DNA from: an uncultured Acetobacteraceae bacterium
Lineage (GTDB): Bacteria; Pseudomonadota; Alphaproteobacteria; Acetobacterales; Acetobacteraceae
Direction of reading: 5' to 3'
DNA length: 26,004 bases
Assembly (NCBI GenBank): GCA_937930165.1
Contig: CALGVL010000361.1
Coordinates: 1 to 26,004 of the forward strand
In this document: one piece after another, positions 18,157-26,004 of the stretch
Position numbering within the stretch: the stretch's first letter is position 1
How the letters are laid out: each line of letters opens with the position of its first letter
Made by a program: the position numbers and the translations under genes
The notes under the pieces: model-generated
What the model saw: only the letters and a program-made list of their open reading frames with translations
What the model was told of the DNA's origin: nothing
The model's database searches: none

Positions 18157-19147
18157 GGCTCTGCAGCTTGCTCAGCAGGGCCTCCGGCACCTCCAGCCCC
18201 TCCTCCCGTGCCTTCGCGGTCAGGGCGGCGCGGCGGCTGCCGGGCAGGCGCACGCCGGCATCGCCCAGCATGGCGCCGACCAGCGCCTCCACCCGGTCCA
18301 GGAAGGTCTCGCGCCCGGCCAGGGCGCCGGGATCCACCGCCAGCACCGCCTGGCCCAGCCGCGGGCGGTTGCCCTCATCCACGAAGAAGCTGTCCGCCTC
18401 GAAGCCGAAGGCGGCGCCGGTCAGGGCGCAGCAGAGCAGCTCCACCACCAGCGCCAGCAGCGCCCCCTTGGTGCCACCCATGGCCAGCATGGCGCCGGAG
18501 AGTGCGGCATTCGGATCCGTGGTCGGGTTGCCCTCGGCATCTATGGCCCAGCCGAGGGGGATCGGCCGTCCCTCCTTCGCTGCCACCATGATCTTGCCGC
18601 GCGCGACCTCCGACAGGGCAAGGTCGATCACCAGCGGATCGGCGCCGCGCCGCGGGAAGGCGGCGGCGACCGGGTTGGTGCCGAGCAGCGGCCGTCGCCC
18701 GCCGGGCACCGGCATGGCGGAGGGCGAATTGGTGAAAGCCAGCGCCACCAGCCCCTGTTCCGCCAGCGCCGCCACGGGCAGGCCCATGGCGCCGGAATGG
18801 TGGCTGTTGGTGATGCCGATGAAGGCGACGCCATGCGCCTGCGCCCGCCGCGCTGCCTCCGCCACCGCGAGGTCCAGCGCCGGATAGGCCAGCCCGTGCC
18901 GCGCATCCACCAGCGCCGCGCCGCCGCGCTCCGCCACCACCGCCGGCATTGCCTGCCCGTCGGCGCGGCCATTGCGCAGGAAGGCGGCATATTGCGGCAC
19001 GCGGGAGAGGCCGTGGCCTGCCTGGCCCTGCGCCTCCGCCGCCACCAGGGTCCGGGCGGTTGCCGCGGCCATGGCGGGCGCGGCGCCGGCGGCGGTCAGG
19101 GCGCGGCGGACCAGATCCTCCGCCGCCGCCATGCTCAGTCTCGGCAT
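18143..19147 (-). CDS. Ldh_2 family NAD(P)-dependent 2-hydroxyacid dehydrogenase (ComC/SlcD-like)
   Basis: A 334-residue dehydrogenase of the malate/L-lactate/L-sulfolactate (Ldh_2) family, which has its own fold unrelated to Rossmann LDHs. Visible landmarks are the active-site region GQAGHGLSRVPQY (41-53, His45), NSHHSGAMGLP (114-124, His116/117), the cofactor loop LLGTNPVAAAFP (154-165) and MLAMGGTKGALLALVVELL (220-238). Length is normal. Such enzymes oxidise (S)-malate, ureidoglycolate, 2,3-diketogulonate or (R)-sulfolactate with NAD(P). The context favours sulfolactate: it follows the D-2-hydroxyacid dehydrogenase by 75 bp and the TctC-like protein upstream, as in sulfolactate operons. 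That assignment is inference; the family is certain. Confidence 0.9.
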   Translation of the reverse strand: MPRLSMAAAEDLVRRALTAAGAAPAMAAATARTLVAAEAQGQAGHGLSRVPQYAAFLRNGRADGQAMPAVVAERGGAALVDARHGLAYPALDLAVAEAARRAQAHGVAFIGITNSHHSGAMGLPVAALAEQGLVALAFTNSPSAMPVPGGRRPLLGTNPVAAAFPRRGADPLVIDLALSEVARGKIMVAAKEGRPIPLGWAIDAEGNPTTDPNAALSGAMLAMGGTKGALLALVVELLCCALTGAAFGFEADSFFVDEGNRPRLGQAVLAVDPGALAGRETFLDRVEALVGAMLGDAGVRLPGSRRAALTAKAREEGLEVPEALLSKLQSLAAL

Positions 19148-19222
19148 CCTGATGTCCTCTTGCCTTGGCGGGCTGGGTCCTGCCGGCGGCCTGGCCCGAT
19201 CGGCTGCGGTCGGGCGCCGTTC

Positions 19223-20161
19223 CTAACAGGCCATCGCCAGCGCGACCAGCACCCGCTCCGCGATCAGGGAGGAAACGCGGGTATTGCTCTCCTGGGTCAC
19301 GCCGGCGATGTGCGGCGTCAGCAGCAGGTTCGGCGCATCCGCGAGCGGCGATCCGGCCGGCAGCGGCTCCGTCTCGAACACGTCGAGCGCGGCGCCGCCC
19401 AGCCGGCCTTCGCGCAGCGCCGCGGCCAGCGCCGCCTCATCCACCACCCCGCCGCGGGCGGTGTTCACCAGCACCGCACCCGGCTTCATCCGGGCGAGGC
19501 ATGCCGTGGAGACCAGGCCGCGTGTCGCCTCGGTCAGCGGCACATGCAGGGTCACCGCATCGGCGCGGGCGAAGAGATCCTCCAGCGAGACGCGCTCGGT
19601 CGGCGTCTCGGTCCAGCCGGAATGGTCGTTGGGCAGCACCGGGTCATGCGCGATCAGCTGCATGCCGAAGGCGCGGGCCAGCTTCGCCACCCGCCGCCCG
19701 ATATCGCCGAAACCGACGATGCCGAGCGTCTTGCCCGCCATCTCCCGCCCCGAGGACAGCCGCGCGCGGGGCCAGCCGCCCGCCGCGACCTCGGCGCTGG
19801 ACATGAAGGCGCCGCGCAGCAGCATGCCTACGGCCAGGATGACGTATTCGGCCACCGAATCGGCATTGGCGCCGGTGGCCGGAATCACCTCCACCCCACG
19901 GGCGCGGCAGGCGGGCAGGTCGATATTGTCCAGCCCGACGCCGAGCCGCCCCACCACCCGGATCCCCGGGCTATGGGAGAGCAGCGCGGCATCCACCCGC
20001 GTGCGGTTGCGCACGATCAGCGCCTGCGCACCCCCCAGCGCCGCGGCCAGCCGGTCCGGCGCATCCACCAGGCCGGGGTCGTAGAGGGTGGGATGGGTGG
20101 CGCGGAGGCGCTCCACCGCCGCCTCATCCATGAACTCCGTGACGACGATCGTGTGCGACAT
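19223..20161 (-). CDS. D-2-hydroxyacid dehydrogenase, possibly (S)-sulfolactate dehydrogenase (SlcC-like)
   Basis: A 312-residue NAD-dependent dehydrogenase of the phosphoglycerate-dehydrogenase superfamily. The nucleotide-binding loop GIVGFGDIGRRVA is at 147-159. The catalytic set is Arg236 (NTARGG), Glu265 (VFETEP) and His284 (LTPHIAG), spaced as in PGDH; the substrate loop RNRTRVD (51-57) and VGRLGVGLDNID (70-81) are also conserved. It lacks the ACT domain of serine-pathway SerA, so it is catabolic or acts on another 2-hydroxyacid. The N-terminus (VVTEFMDEAAVERLR) resembles my recollection of SlcC, which oxidises (S)-sulfolactate; this is recognition from memory. It begins directly after the TctC-like stop codon with no gap, so it is in one operon with it. 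Confidence 0.9.
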   Translation of the reverse strand: MSHTIVVTEFMDEAAVERLRATHPTLYDPGLVDAPDRLAAALGGAQALIVRNRTRVDAALLSHSPGIRVVGRLGVGLDNIDLPACRARGVEVIPATGANADSVAEYVILAVGMLLRGAFMSSAEVAAGGWPRARLSSGREMAGKTLGIVGFGDIGRRVAKLARAFGMQLIAHDPVLPNDHSGWTETPTERVSLEDLFARADAVTLHVPLTEATRGLVSTACLARMKPGAVLVNTARGGVVDEAALAAALREGRLGGAALDVFETEPLPAGSPLADAPNLLLTPHIAGVTQESNTRVSSLIAERVLVALAMAC

Positions 20162-21151
20162 TCAGTCCGCCTTGATTCCCGCCTCGGCGACCAGCTTCGC
20201 CCAGCGGTCCACCTCGCTGTCGATGTACTCCTTGGAGCGGGCGGCATCCCAGCCCAGAACGTCGAAGCCCCCCTCCTCGGCGCGGCGGGTCACCTCCGGG
20301 TCGCGGATGGCGGCGAGGGTGGCACGCTCGATCTTGTCCAGGATCGGCTTCGGCACGGCGGCATTGGTCAGCATCGCCGTCCAGTTGGTGATCTCGAGGC
20401 CCGGCGCGCCCGCCTCCCGTACCGTCGGCAGGTCGGGCAGCAGCCGGTGCCGTTGCGCGCTGGTGATGGCCAGGGGGCGCAGCCGCCCGGACCGGATCTG
20501 GCCGATGCATTCCGGCAGATTGCTCACCATCACGTCGAGATTGCCGGCAACCAGATCCGTCACCCCCGGCGCGCCGCCGCGATAGGGCACATGCACCAGG
20601 TTCGGCCCGGCGCCGGCCACCCGCCGCAGCAGCTCCAGCCCCAGATGCGGCGGCGAGCCGTTGCCGGAGGAGCCGCCATTCATCTGCCGCGTCTTCACCT
20701 GCGCCAGCAGCTCGCCCAGGGTCTTGGCCGGATTGGAGGGATTGACCACCACGACCAGCGGCAGGGAGCCGAGCACCGAGACCGGCACGAAGTCCCGCTG
20801 CAGGTTGTAGGGGGAGTTCGGGAACATGCTGACATTGACCGCATGGGTCAGGGTGATGGACAGCAGGGTGTAGCCATCCGCCGGTGCCTTGGCGGCCGCA
20901 TCCGCGCCGATCATGCCGCTGCTGCCGGCGCGGTTGTCCACCACCACCGGATAGGGCCAGCCCTCCGACAGCTTCTGCGCGACCAGCCGGGCCATGATGT
21001 CGGTGAGCCCCGCCGGCGGGAAGGGCACGATGTAGCGGATGTTGCGGTTCGGGTAGCTCTCTGCCGAGGCGCCCTGCGCGGCGGCGCGGTTCAGCGGCAG
21101 CAGGCCGGCGGCAGCCAGGCCGAAGATGTCCCGGCGGCTGAAACGGGTCAC
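20162..21151 (-). CDS. Tripartite tricarboxylate transporter (TctC/Bug) substrate-binding protein
   Basis: A 329-residue periplasmic binding protein. The N-terminus SRRDIFGLAAAGLLPLNRAAAQ is a signal peptide with paired Arg that may use the Tat route. The mature protein starts SYPNRNIRYIVPFPPAGLTD and has the Bug-family landmarks VDNRAGSSGMIGADAAAKA, DGYTLL, VPYRGGAPGVTDLVAG and PTVREAGAPGLE. Such proteins bind carboxylates for a TctAB membrane pair, which is not present here. Start is GTG with an excellent GGAGGAGG ribosome site. The stop abuts the next ATG. Orphan Bug proteins are very common in this bacterial group, so its ligand is open; its neighbours suggest a hydroxyacid such as sulfolactate. 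Confidence 0.93.
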   Translation of the reverse strand: MTRFSRRDIFGLAAAGLLPLNRAAAQGASAESYPNRNIRYIVPFPPAGLTDIMARLVAQKLSEGWPYPVVVDNRAGSSGMIGADAAAKAPADGYTLLSITLTHAVNVSMFPNSPYNLQRDFVPVSVLGSLPLVVVVNPSNPAKTLGELLAQVKTRQMNGGSSGNGSPPHLGLELLRRVAGAGPNLVHVPYRGGAPGVTDLVAGNLDVMVSNLPECIGQIRSGRLRPLAITSAQRHRLLPDLPTVREAGAPGLEITNWTAMLTNAAVPKPILDKIERATLAAIRDPEVTRRAEEGGFDVLGWDAARSKEYIDSEVDRWAKLVAEAGIKAD

Positions 21152-21207
21152 GACGATCCTCCTCCATTTGGCGCCGGTTGGCCCGGCTGTCCTTCAACTT
21201 CTAGAGC

Positions 21208-21244
21208 GGAATGCGGAGGGTGGGAATTCGAGATCGGCATTCCC
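21208..21244. promoter_or_regulatory. Inverted repeats between chvG and tctC-like gene
   Basis: ggaatgc (21208-21214) and gcattcc (21237-21243) are perfect 7-bp inverted arms; a second pair, gggaat (21222-21227) and attccc (21239-21244), shares the right arm. The 114-bp gap lies between the chvG stop and the tctC-like start, so this could end the chvIG transcript or be an operator for the tctC-slcC-comC-like genes. Two structures competing for one arm are unusual. Confidence 0.35.
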
Positions 21245-21265
21245 GGCCGCCGGCGCAGCCGTCGG

Positions 21266-22954
21266 CTATGCCGCCGGCAGCCGCACGACGAACCGCGCCC
21301 CGAGGATCTTCCCCTCCGCATCGCGGCGGTTCTCGGCGGAGATGCGGCCGCGCAGCCCCTCCACGATCTGCCGGGTGATGGAGAGGCCCAGGCCGGAATG
21401 CTGGCCGAAGCGCTCGCCCTGCGGGCGCTCCGAATAGAAGCGCTCGAAGATGCTCTCCAGCTTCGCCTCCGGGATGCCCGGCCCCTCATCCTCCACCACC
21501 ACCTCCACCAGGGAGCCGGTCGGGCGGGCGCGGATCCAGACATGCCCGTCCTTCGGGCTGAAGGAGACGGCATTGCCCAGGAGGTTGCGGAAGACCTGCA
21601 CCAGCCGCCCCTCCACGCCGCGCACCACCAGCCCCTCGGCCGGTGCCTCCAGCACCATGGTCGGGTCGCCTTCCTTGCGGGTCGTGTTGTGCAGCTCGGC
21701 CAGGGCGGAGAGGATGGGCGCCACATCCACCGGCACGGAGGCGGTGCGCGACAGCTCCGCATCCACCCGCGAGGAATCGCTGATGTCCGCGATCAGCCGG
21801 TCCATCCGCACCGCGTCATCGGCGATGATCGCCAGCAGGCGCTTCTGCTGCTCCGGATTCTCGATGCGCCGCAGCGTCTCGATGGCGCTGCGCACGCTGG
21901 TCAGGGGGTTGCGCAGCTCATGCGCCACATCGGCGGCGAAGCGTTCGTTGGTGTCGATCCGGGCCCAGAGGGCGCGGGCGGCGGATTGCAGGTCGCGCGC
22001 CAGAATGCCGATCTCGTCCTGCCGGGCCAGCAGGGGCGCGGGCACGCTGCCGGCGCGGCCCTCGCCCTGGCGCATGGCGGCGGCGCTGCCGGCCAATTGC
22101 ATCAGCGGCCGGGCCAGGGTCTGCGCCAGATAGAAGGAGAGCAGCACGGTCAGCGCCAGCGCCAGGACGAAGAGACCAAGGACGCTGGCGCGGATCTCGA
22201 ACAGGCGCTGGTCCACCTCCCGCGCCTCCCGCGTCAGCAGGACGATGCCGACGGGCTGGTTGGCGCGCCGTGCCGGTTCGGCCACCGAGACCAGCAGCCG
22301 CCCGTCCGCGGTGCGGCGGATATAGGGCCGGACGCCGCCTTCCAGGGCCAGGCGCAATTCCTCCCGCCGGTCGGGGCCAAGATTGGGCTGCCAGTCGAAG
22401 GAGGGGGCATCGGGATTGACATCCACCACCACATCCCCCCGGCCGCTGCCGGTGGGAAGCAGGGAGAGCAGCCGGTCATAGAGCCCGGCGATGCCGGCGG
22501 AGAAGGCGCCGCGCGGCTCCGGCGGCGGCAGCGGCTCCGTCACCACCGCGCCGCCCGAACCCTCCCGCACCCGGCTGTCGGCGACGACCAGGCCGGTATT
22601 GTCGAAGAGCCGCGCCTGGGTGTTGGGGGAGGGATCCACCAGCCGGCGCAGCAGCGGCCGGGCGGCTTCCGGCACCAGCACGGCGCGGTCGTCCTGCATC
22701 CGGGTCGCGGCCTCGGCGATGGCGCCGGCATAGATGCGGGCCTGGGTGCGCATCGCCTCCACCTCGGCGGCCAGCAGCCCGTTCTGGTACTGGTCCAGAT
22801 ACAGCATGGCCGCCGCCAGCAGAGCCGGCGGCAGGATGTTCAGCAGCAGGATGCGGCGGAGCAGTGGCGAGACCCAGCGCCGACGCCCGGCTGCGGGCGC
22901 GGGCCGGGGCTGCACCGCTTGTTCGGCCGCCGAGGGGACCGGCGCTTCGGGCAT
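21266..22954 (-). CDS. chvG: ChvG/ExoS-like membrane sensor histidine kinase
   Basis: A 562-residue inner-membrane kinase. Cytoplasmic N-terminus, transmembrane helix 1 at about 33-53, a periplasmic sensor of about 200 residues, helix 2 at about 256-276, then HAMP (277-330). The H-box is FAADVAHELRNPLTSVRS with His345; the ATPase part has the N-box NLLGNAV (457-463), G1 DEGPGIP (489-495) and G2 GLGLSI (521-526). The sensor contains PRGAFSAGIAGLYDRLLSLLP and PYIRR, typical of ChvG. In rhizobia ChvG responds to acid or envelope stress through ChvI and ExoR; no exoR is visible here. It lies 35 nt after chvI on the same strand. Next to pckA this is the well-known alphaproteobacterial arrangement, which supports the name over a generic kinase. 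Confidence 0.88.
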   Translation of the reverse strand: MPEAPVPSAAEQAVQPRPAPAAGRRRWVSPLLRRILLLNILPPALLAAAMLYLDQYQNGLLAAEVEAMRTQARIYAGAIAEAATRMQDDRAVLVPEAARPLLRRLVDPSPNTQARLFDNTGLVVADSRVREGSGGAVVTEPLPPPEPRGAFSAGIAGLYDRLLSLLPTGSGRGDVVVDVNPDAPSFDWQPNLGPDRREELRLALEGGVRPYIRRTADGRLLVSVAEPARRANQPVGIVLLTREAREVDQRLFEIRASVLGLFVLALALTVLLSFYLAQTLARPLMQLAGSAAAMRQGEGRAGSVPAPLLARQDEIGILARDLQSAARALWARIDTNERFAADVAHELRNPLTSVRSAIETLRRIENPEQQKRLLAIIADDAVRMDRLIADISDSSRVDAELSRTASVPVDVAPILSALAELHNTTRKEGDPTMVLEAPAEGLVVRGVEGRLVQVFRNLLGNAVSFSPKDGHVWIRARPTGSLVEVVVEDEGPGIPEAKLESIFERFYSERPQGERFGQHSGLGLSITRQIVEGLRGRISAENRRDAEGKILGARFVVRLPAA

Positions 22955-22989
22955 GAACCTTCCTCAGGGCGGGGCCGGCAGGGCCGGCC

Positions 22990-23691
<702 letters not shown>

Positions 23692-23814
23692 TGTCGCGTC
23701 TCCGCGGTCGAACCTGGGTGCCGTGCCGGGGTTGCGGATGGGGCGGCAGGCCCCGGCGGCACCGGACAGGAAAACCATGCTACGAAATTGTGGCGCAACC
23801 CGGACGGGATCGAG

Positions 23815-24540
23815 ATGGTGACGGGCACCCCGGCTTTCGAGGCAAGGCGGCTGATCCGGGCGGCGAGGTCGGCAACGCTCGCCACCCAGGCCGGCGGGCA
23901 GCCCTTCGCCAGCCTGGTGACTCCGGCGGTGGCGCCGGATCTCTCGCCGCTGCTCTGGCTCTCCACCCTTTCGGAGCACACCCGGCAGCTACGGGCGGAG
24001 CCGCGCTGTGCCCTGCTCTTCACGGGGGCTCCGGAGGGGCCGAACCCCCAGACTGCGCCTCGCGTCACCCTGACCGGGCTGGCCGAGCCGGTGCCGGAGG
24101 CGGAGGTGGCGCCGCTCAAGTCCCGCTGGCTGGCCTGCCACCCCTATGCGGCGCTCTATGCCGATTTTGCCGATTTCGCCCTCTGGCGGGTCCGCCTCGG
24201 CGGGGCGCTGCTGGTGGGCGGCTTCGCCCGGGCGAATCGGCTGCGACTCGGGGATCTCCTGCCCGATCCGGCGGCGGTGGCGGCCATCGCCGGCGCCGAG
24301 GCCGGGATCGTCGCGCATATGAACCAGGACCATGCGGATGCCGTCGCGCTGATCGCCGAGAGGTTGCTCGGCCAAGCGCCGGGGCCCTGGCGGATGGTGG
24401 CGGTCGATGTGGACGGGGCCGATCTGGCCGAGGGGGAGCGGGTCTGCCGGCTGGACTTCTCCGCCCCCGTCACCGGCCCGGAGGGCGTCAGAACCGAACT
24501 GGTTCGTGCCGCCCGCGAGGCCCGCGCGAGGCCCGCCTGA
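23815..24540 (+). CDS. HugZ-like protein (FMN-binding split barrel plus DUF2470)
   Basis: A 241-residue cytoplasmic protein. Residues about 8-150 form a split-barrel of the pyridoxamine 5'-phosphate oxidase type (ARRLIRAARSATLATQAGG, then SPLLWLSTLSEHTRQL and ARVTLTGLAEPV-like strands). Residues about 158-235 are the DUF2470 domain, with AHMNQDHADAVALIAERLLG (167-186). This domain pair defines the HugZ/HutZ family, which binds and in some species degrades heme for iron uptake, though other members are only flavin or heme carriers. ATG at 23815 (weak ribosome site) was chosen because the family N-terminus begins there; the frame is open far upstream over chvI without protein-like sequence. It is divergent from chvI and upstream of pckA, which is 153 bp away. 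Confidence 0.87.
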   Translation: MVTGTPAFEARRLIRAARSATLATQAGGQPFASLVTPAVAPDLSPLLWLSTLSEHTRQLRAEPRCALLFTGAPEGPNPQTAPRVTLTGLAEPVPEAEVAPLKSRWLACHPYAALYADFADFALWRVRLGGALLVGGFARANRLRLGDLLPDPAAVAAIAGAEAGIVAHMNQDHADAVALIAERLLGQAPGPWRMVAVDVDGADLAEGERVCRLDFSAPVTGPEGVRTELVRAAREARARPA

Positions 24541-24572
24541 CCGGCGGTTGCTCTCAAAGCCGCGTGGTCGCG

Positions 24573-24602
24573 TTGACCCTGGGTGGACCAGCGCCGTAAT
24601 TT
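24573..24602 (+). promoter_or_regulatory. Candidate sigma-70 promoter of pckA
   Basis: ttgacc (24573-24578) and taattt (24597-24602) are separated by 18 bp, close to the consensus -35/-10 arrangement. They lie about 90 bp before the pckA ATG, in the 153-bp gap after the HugZ-like gene. No activator site was assigned. Confidence 0.45.
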
Positions 24603-24637
24603 CGCCGTCGAAGGCGTGGAAACGCGCTTAAGATTTT

Positions 24638-24666
24638 GGCGCTGCACCGGTCCGGTGCCTGGCGCC
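24638..24666 (+). promoter_or_regulatory. Palindrome in the pckA leader
   Basis: The perfect 15-bp palindrome gcaccggtccggtgc (24644-24658) is flanked by ggcgc (24638-24642) and gcgcc (24662-24666), so a two-part stem can form in RNA with a small internal loop. It lies just downstream of the candidate -10 and about 35 nt before the ribosome site. It could be a repressor operator or a leader hairpin; gluconeogenic control would make sense. Confidence 0.4.
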
Positions 24667-24682
24667 GTGAGTGATGTCGTCT

Positions 24683-24690
24683 GGAGGAAG
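24683..24690 (+). promoter_or_regulatory. Strong ribosome-binding site of pckA
   Basis: GGAGGAAG lies close upstream of the ATG at 24694 and fixes the pckA start. Confidence 0.7.
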
Positions 24691-24693
24691 TGC

Positions 24694-26004
24694 ATGACCC
24701 CCCCCGAGACCGCCCTCGCGGGCACCGGCGTACCGAGCGGCAAGACGCCCGGCCAGGCCGTCCACGCCAATCTGACGGCCCCGGGCCTCTATGAGCATGC
24801 GCTCCGCCGGGGCGAGGGCCGGCTCTCCGCCGATGGCGCCTTCATGGCAGTGACGGGCGTGCATACCGGCCGCTCCGTGCAGGACAAATACGTGGTGGAC
24901 GACCCGCAGGTCCACGACCAGGTCTGGTGGGGCAAGATCAACCAGCCCATGCCGGTGGAGAAGTTCCAGGGCCTCGCCGCCCGGGTCCGCGCCTGGCTGG
25001 GCGAGCGTCCGGTCCTCTTCACCCAGGACCTCTATGCCGGCGCCGACCCGGCGCACCGGATCAAGGTGCGGCTGGTGACGACCAATGCCTGGCACGCGCT
25101 GTTCGCCCGCAACATGTTCATCCGCCCACAGCGGGCGGAACTGGCCGGCTTCACGCCCGACTACACCATCCTGCACGCCCCGGAATTCGAGGCCGACCCG
25201 GCCCGCGACGGCTGCCGCAGCGGGACCTGCATCGCACTTTCCTTCGCGGCCAAGGTCATCCTGATCTGCGGCACGAGCTATGCCGGCGAGATCAAGAAGA
25301 GCATCTTCACGGTGATGAACTGGCTGCTGCCGGAGCGCGGCGTGCTGCCGATGCATTGCAGCGCCAATGTCGGCCGTGCCGGCGACACGGCGCTGTTCTT
25401 CGGCCTGTCCGGCACCGGCAAGACCACCCTCTCCTCCGATCCCGAGCGCAGCCTGATCGGCGATGACGAGCATGGCTGGTCCGACCACGGCGTCTTCAAT
25501 TTCGAGGGTGGCTGCTACGCCAAGGTTATCCGCCTGGACCGCGAGGCCGAGCCGCAGATCTGGGCCGCCTCCCACCGCTTCGGCACGGTGCTGGAGAATG
25601 TGGTGGCGGATGAGCTGGGCAACCTTGACCTCGATGATGCCTCGCTGACCGAGAACACCCGGTCCTGCTACCCGCTGGAATTCATCCCGAACACCGTGGC
25701 CGGCGGCCAGGCGGGCAAGCCGAAGAACGTGGTGATGCTGACGGCGGACGCCTTCGGCGTGCTGCCGCCGATCGCCAAGCTGTCGCCAGCCCAGGCCATG
25801 TATCATTTTCTCTCGGGCTACACCGCGCGCGTGGCGGGCACCGAGAAGGGGTTGGGGAAGGAGCCGCAGGCCACCTTCTCCACCTGCTTCGGCGCGCCCT
25901 TCCTGCCGCGCCACCCGGAGGTCTATGGCCGGATGCTGGCCGAGCGGATCGCCAGGGACGGGGCCGATTGCTGGCTGGTGAACACCGGCTGGACCGGCGG
26001 CAGC
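24694..26004 (+). CDS. pckA: ATP-dependent phosphoenolpyruvate carboxykinase (5' part, cut by window end)
   Basis: The first 437 codons of PEP carboxykinase, which turns oxaloacetate plus ATP into PEP plus CO2, the first committed step of gluconeogenesis. The family length is about 535 residues, so roughly 100 are missing beyond the window. Visible signatures are VTGVHTGRSVQDKY (early substrate-binding region), the CSANVG metal site region, the kinase-1a P-loop GLSGTGKTTLS, and the kinase-2 region LIGDDEHGW, followed by ENTRSCYPLEFIPN. Later, FSTCFGAPFLPRHP is also conserved. There is no stop or frameshift in the visible part. The position beside chvI-chvG, in the opposite direction, is typical of alphaproteobacteria, where ChvI influences pckA expression in at least some species. 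Confidence 0.97.
   Translation, partial: MTPPETALAGTGVPSGKTPGQAVHANLTAPGLYEHALRRGEGRLSADGAFMAVTGVHTGRSVQDKYVVDDPQVHDQVWWGKINQPMPVEKFQGLAARVRAWLGERPVLFTQDLYAGADPAHRIKVRLVTTNAWHALFARNMFIRPQRAELAGFTPDYTILHAPEFEADPARDGCRSGTCIALSFAAKVILICGTSYAGEIKKSIFTVMNWLLPERGVLPMHCSANVGRAGDTALFFGLSGTGKTTLSSDPERSLIGDDEHGWSDHGVFNFEGGCYAKVIRLDREAEPQIWAASHRFGTVLENVVADELGNLDLDDASLTENTRSCYPLEFIPNTVAGGQAGKPKNVVMLTADAFGVLPPIAKLSPAQAMYHFLSGYTARVAGTEKGLGKEPQATFSTCFGAPFLPRHPEVYGRMLAERIARDGADCWLVNTGWTGGS

Overview
The window is very GC-rich, with tightly packed genes and third codon positions dominated by G and C. Gene content and linkage point to an alphaproteobacterium. The best markers are a ChvG/ChvI-type two-component pair beside pckA, an HmrR/CueR-type copper regulon with the alphaproteobacterial form of operator, and a STAS-MlaE permease operon. 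An Acetobacteraceae/Roseomonas-like member of the Rhodospirillales would fit, but that placement is inference. No tRNA, rRNA, insertion sequence or CRISPR array was seen.

Left part (1-7591). The window opens with the last codons of an unidentified plus-strand gene. A minus-strand FMN split-barrel 'general stress' protein follows, then a LysR regulator and GMC oxidoreductase pair (ATGA overlap) divergent from a DoxX membrane protein. Next come a phosphinothricin-acetyltransferase-like GNAT enzyme, a small secreted protein of unknown function in a stretch full of palindromes, an MFS transporter, and a secreted trypsin-like protease whose 3' end overlaps that of the transporter.

Copper block (7724-10761). 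A perfect 17-bp CueR-type dyad controls copA (Cu+ P1B-ATPase with two CxxC domains). copA is followed with a 4-nt overlap by cueR/hmrR and then by the chaperone copZ. The regulator's frame does not stop before copZ but runs about 150 nt into it in another frame, which is unusual. After a relatively AT-rich spacer of 385 bp comes a solitary glycogen phosphorylase.

Envelope lipid block (13643-17264, minus strand). A complete Mla/Mce-like ABC importer operon runs from STAS-MlaE permease through MlaF-like ATPase and MCE-domain protein to an ABC auxiliary lipoprotein. It probably moves phospholipid between the outer and inner membranes.

Right part (17323-26004). On the minus strand, in transcription order, are chvI, chvG, a TctC/Bug binding protein, a D-2-hydroxyacid dehydrogenase, an Ldh_2-family dehydrogenase and a SpoU/TrmH 2'-O-methyltransferase. 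The binding protein plus two dehydrogenases of opposite stereochemical families resemble the sulfolactate uptake and epimerisation genes (slcH, slcC, comC). They sit where hprK usually follows chvG. Upstream of chvI and divergent from it are a HugZ-like (split barrel plus DUF2470) protein and the start of pckA (PEP carboxykinase, cut by the window end), whose leader contains a candidate promoter and a 15-bp palindrome.

The most unusual observations are the cueR-copZ out-of-frame overlap, the putative sulfolactate cassette at the chvIG locus, and the palindrome cluster with duplicated 18-bp hairpins around the small secreted-protein gene.
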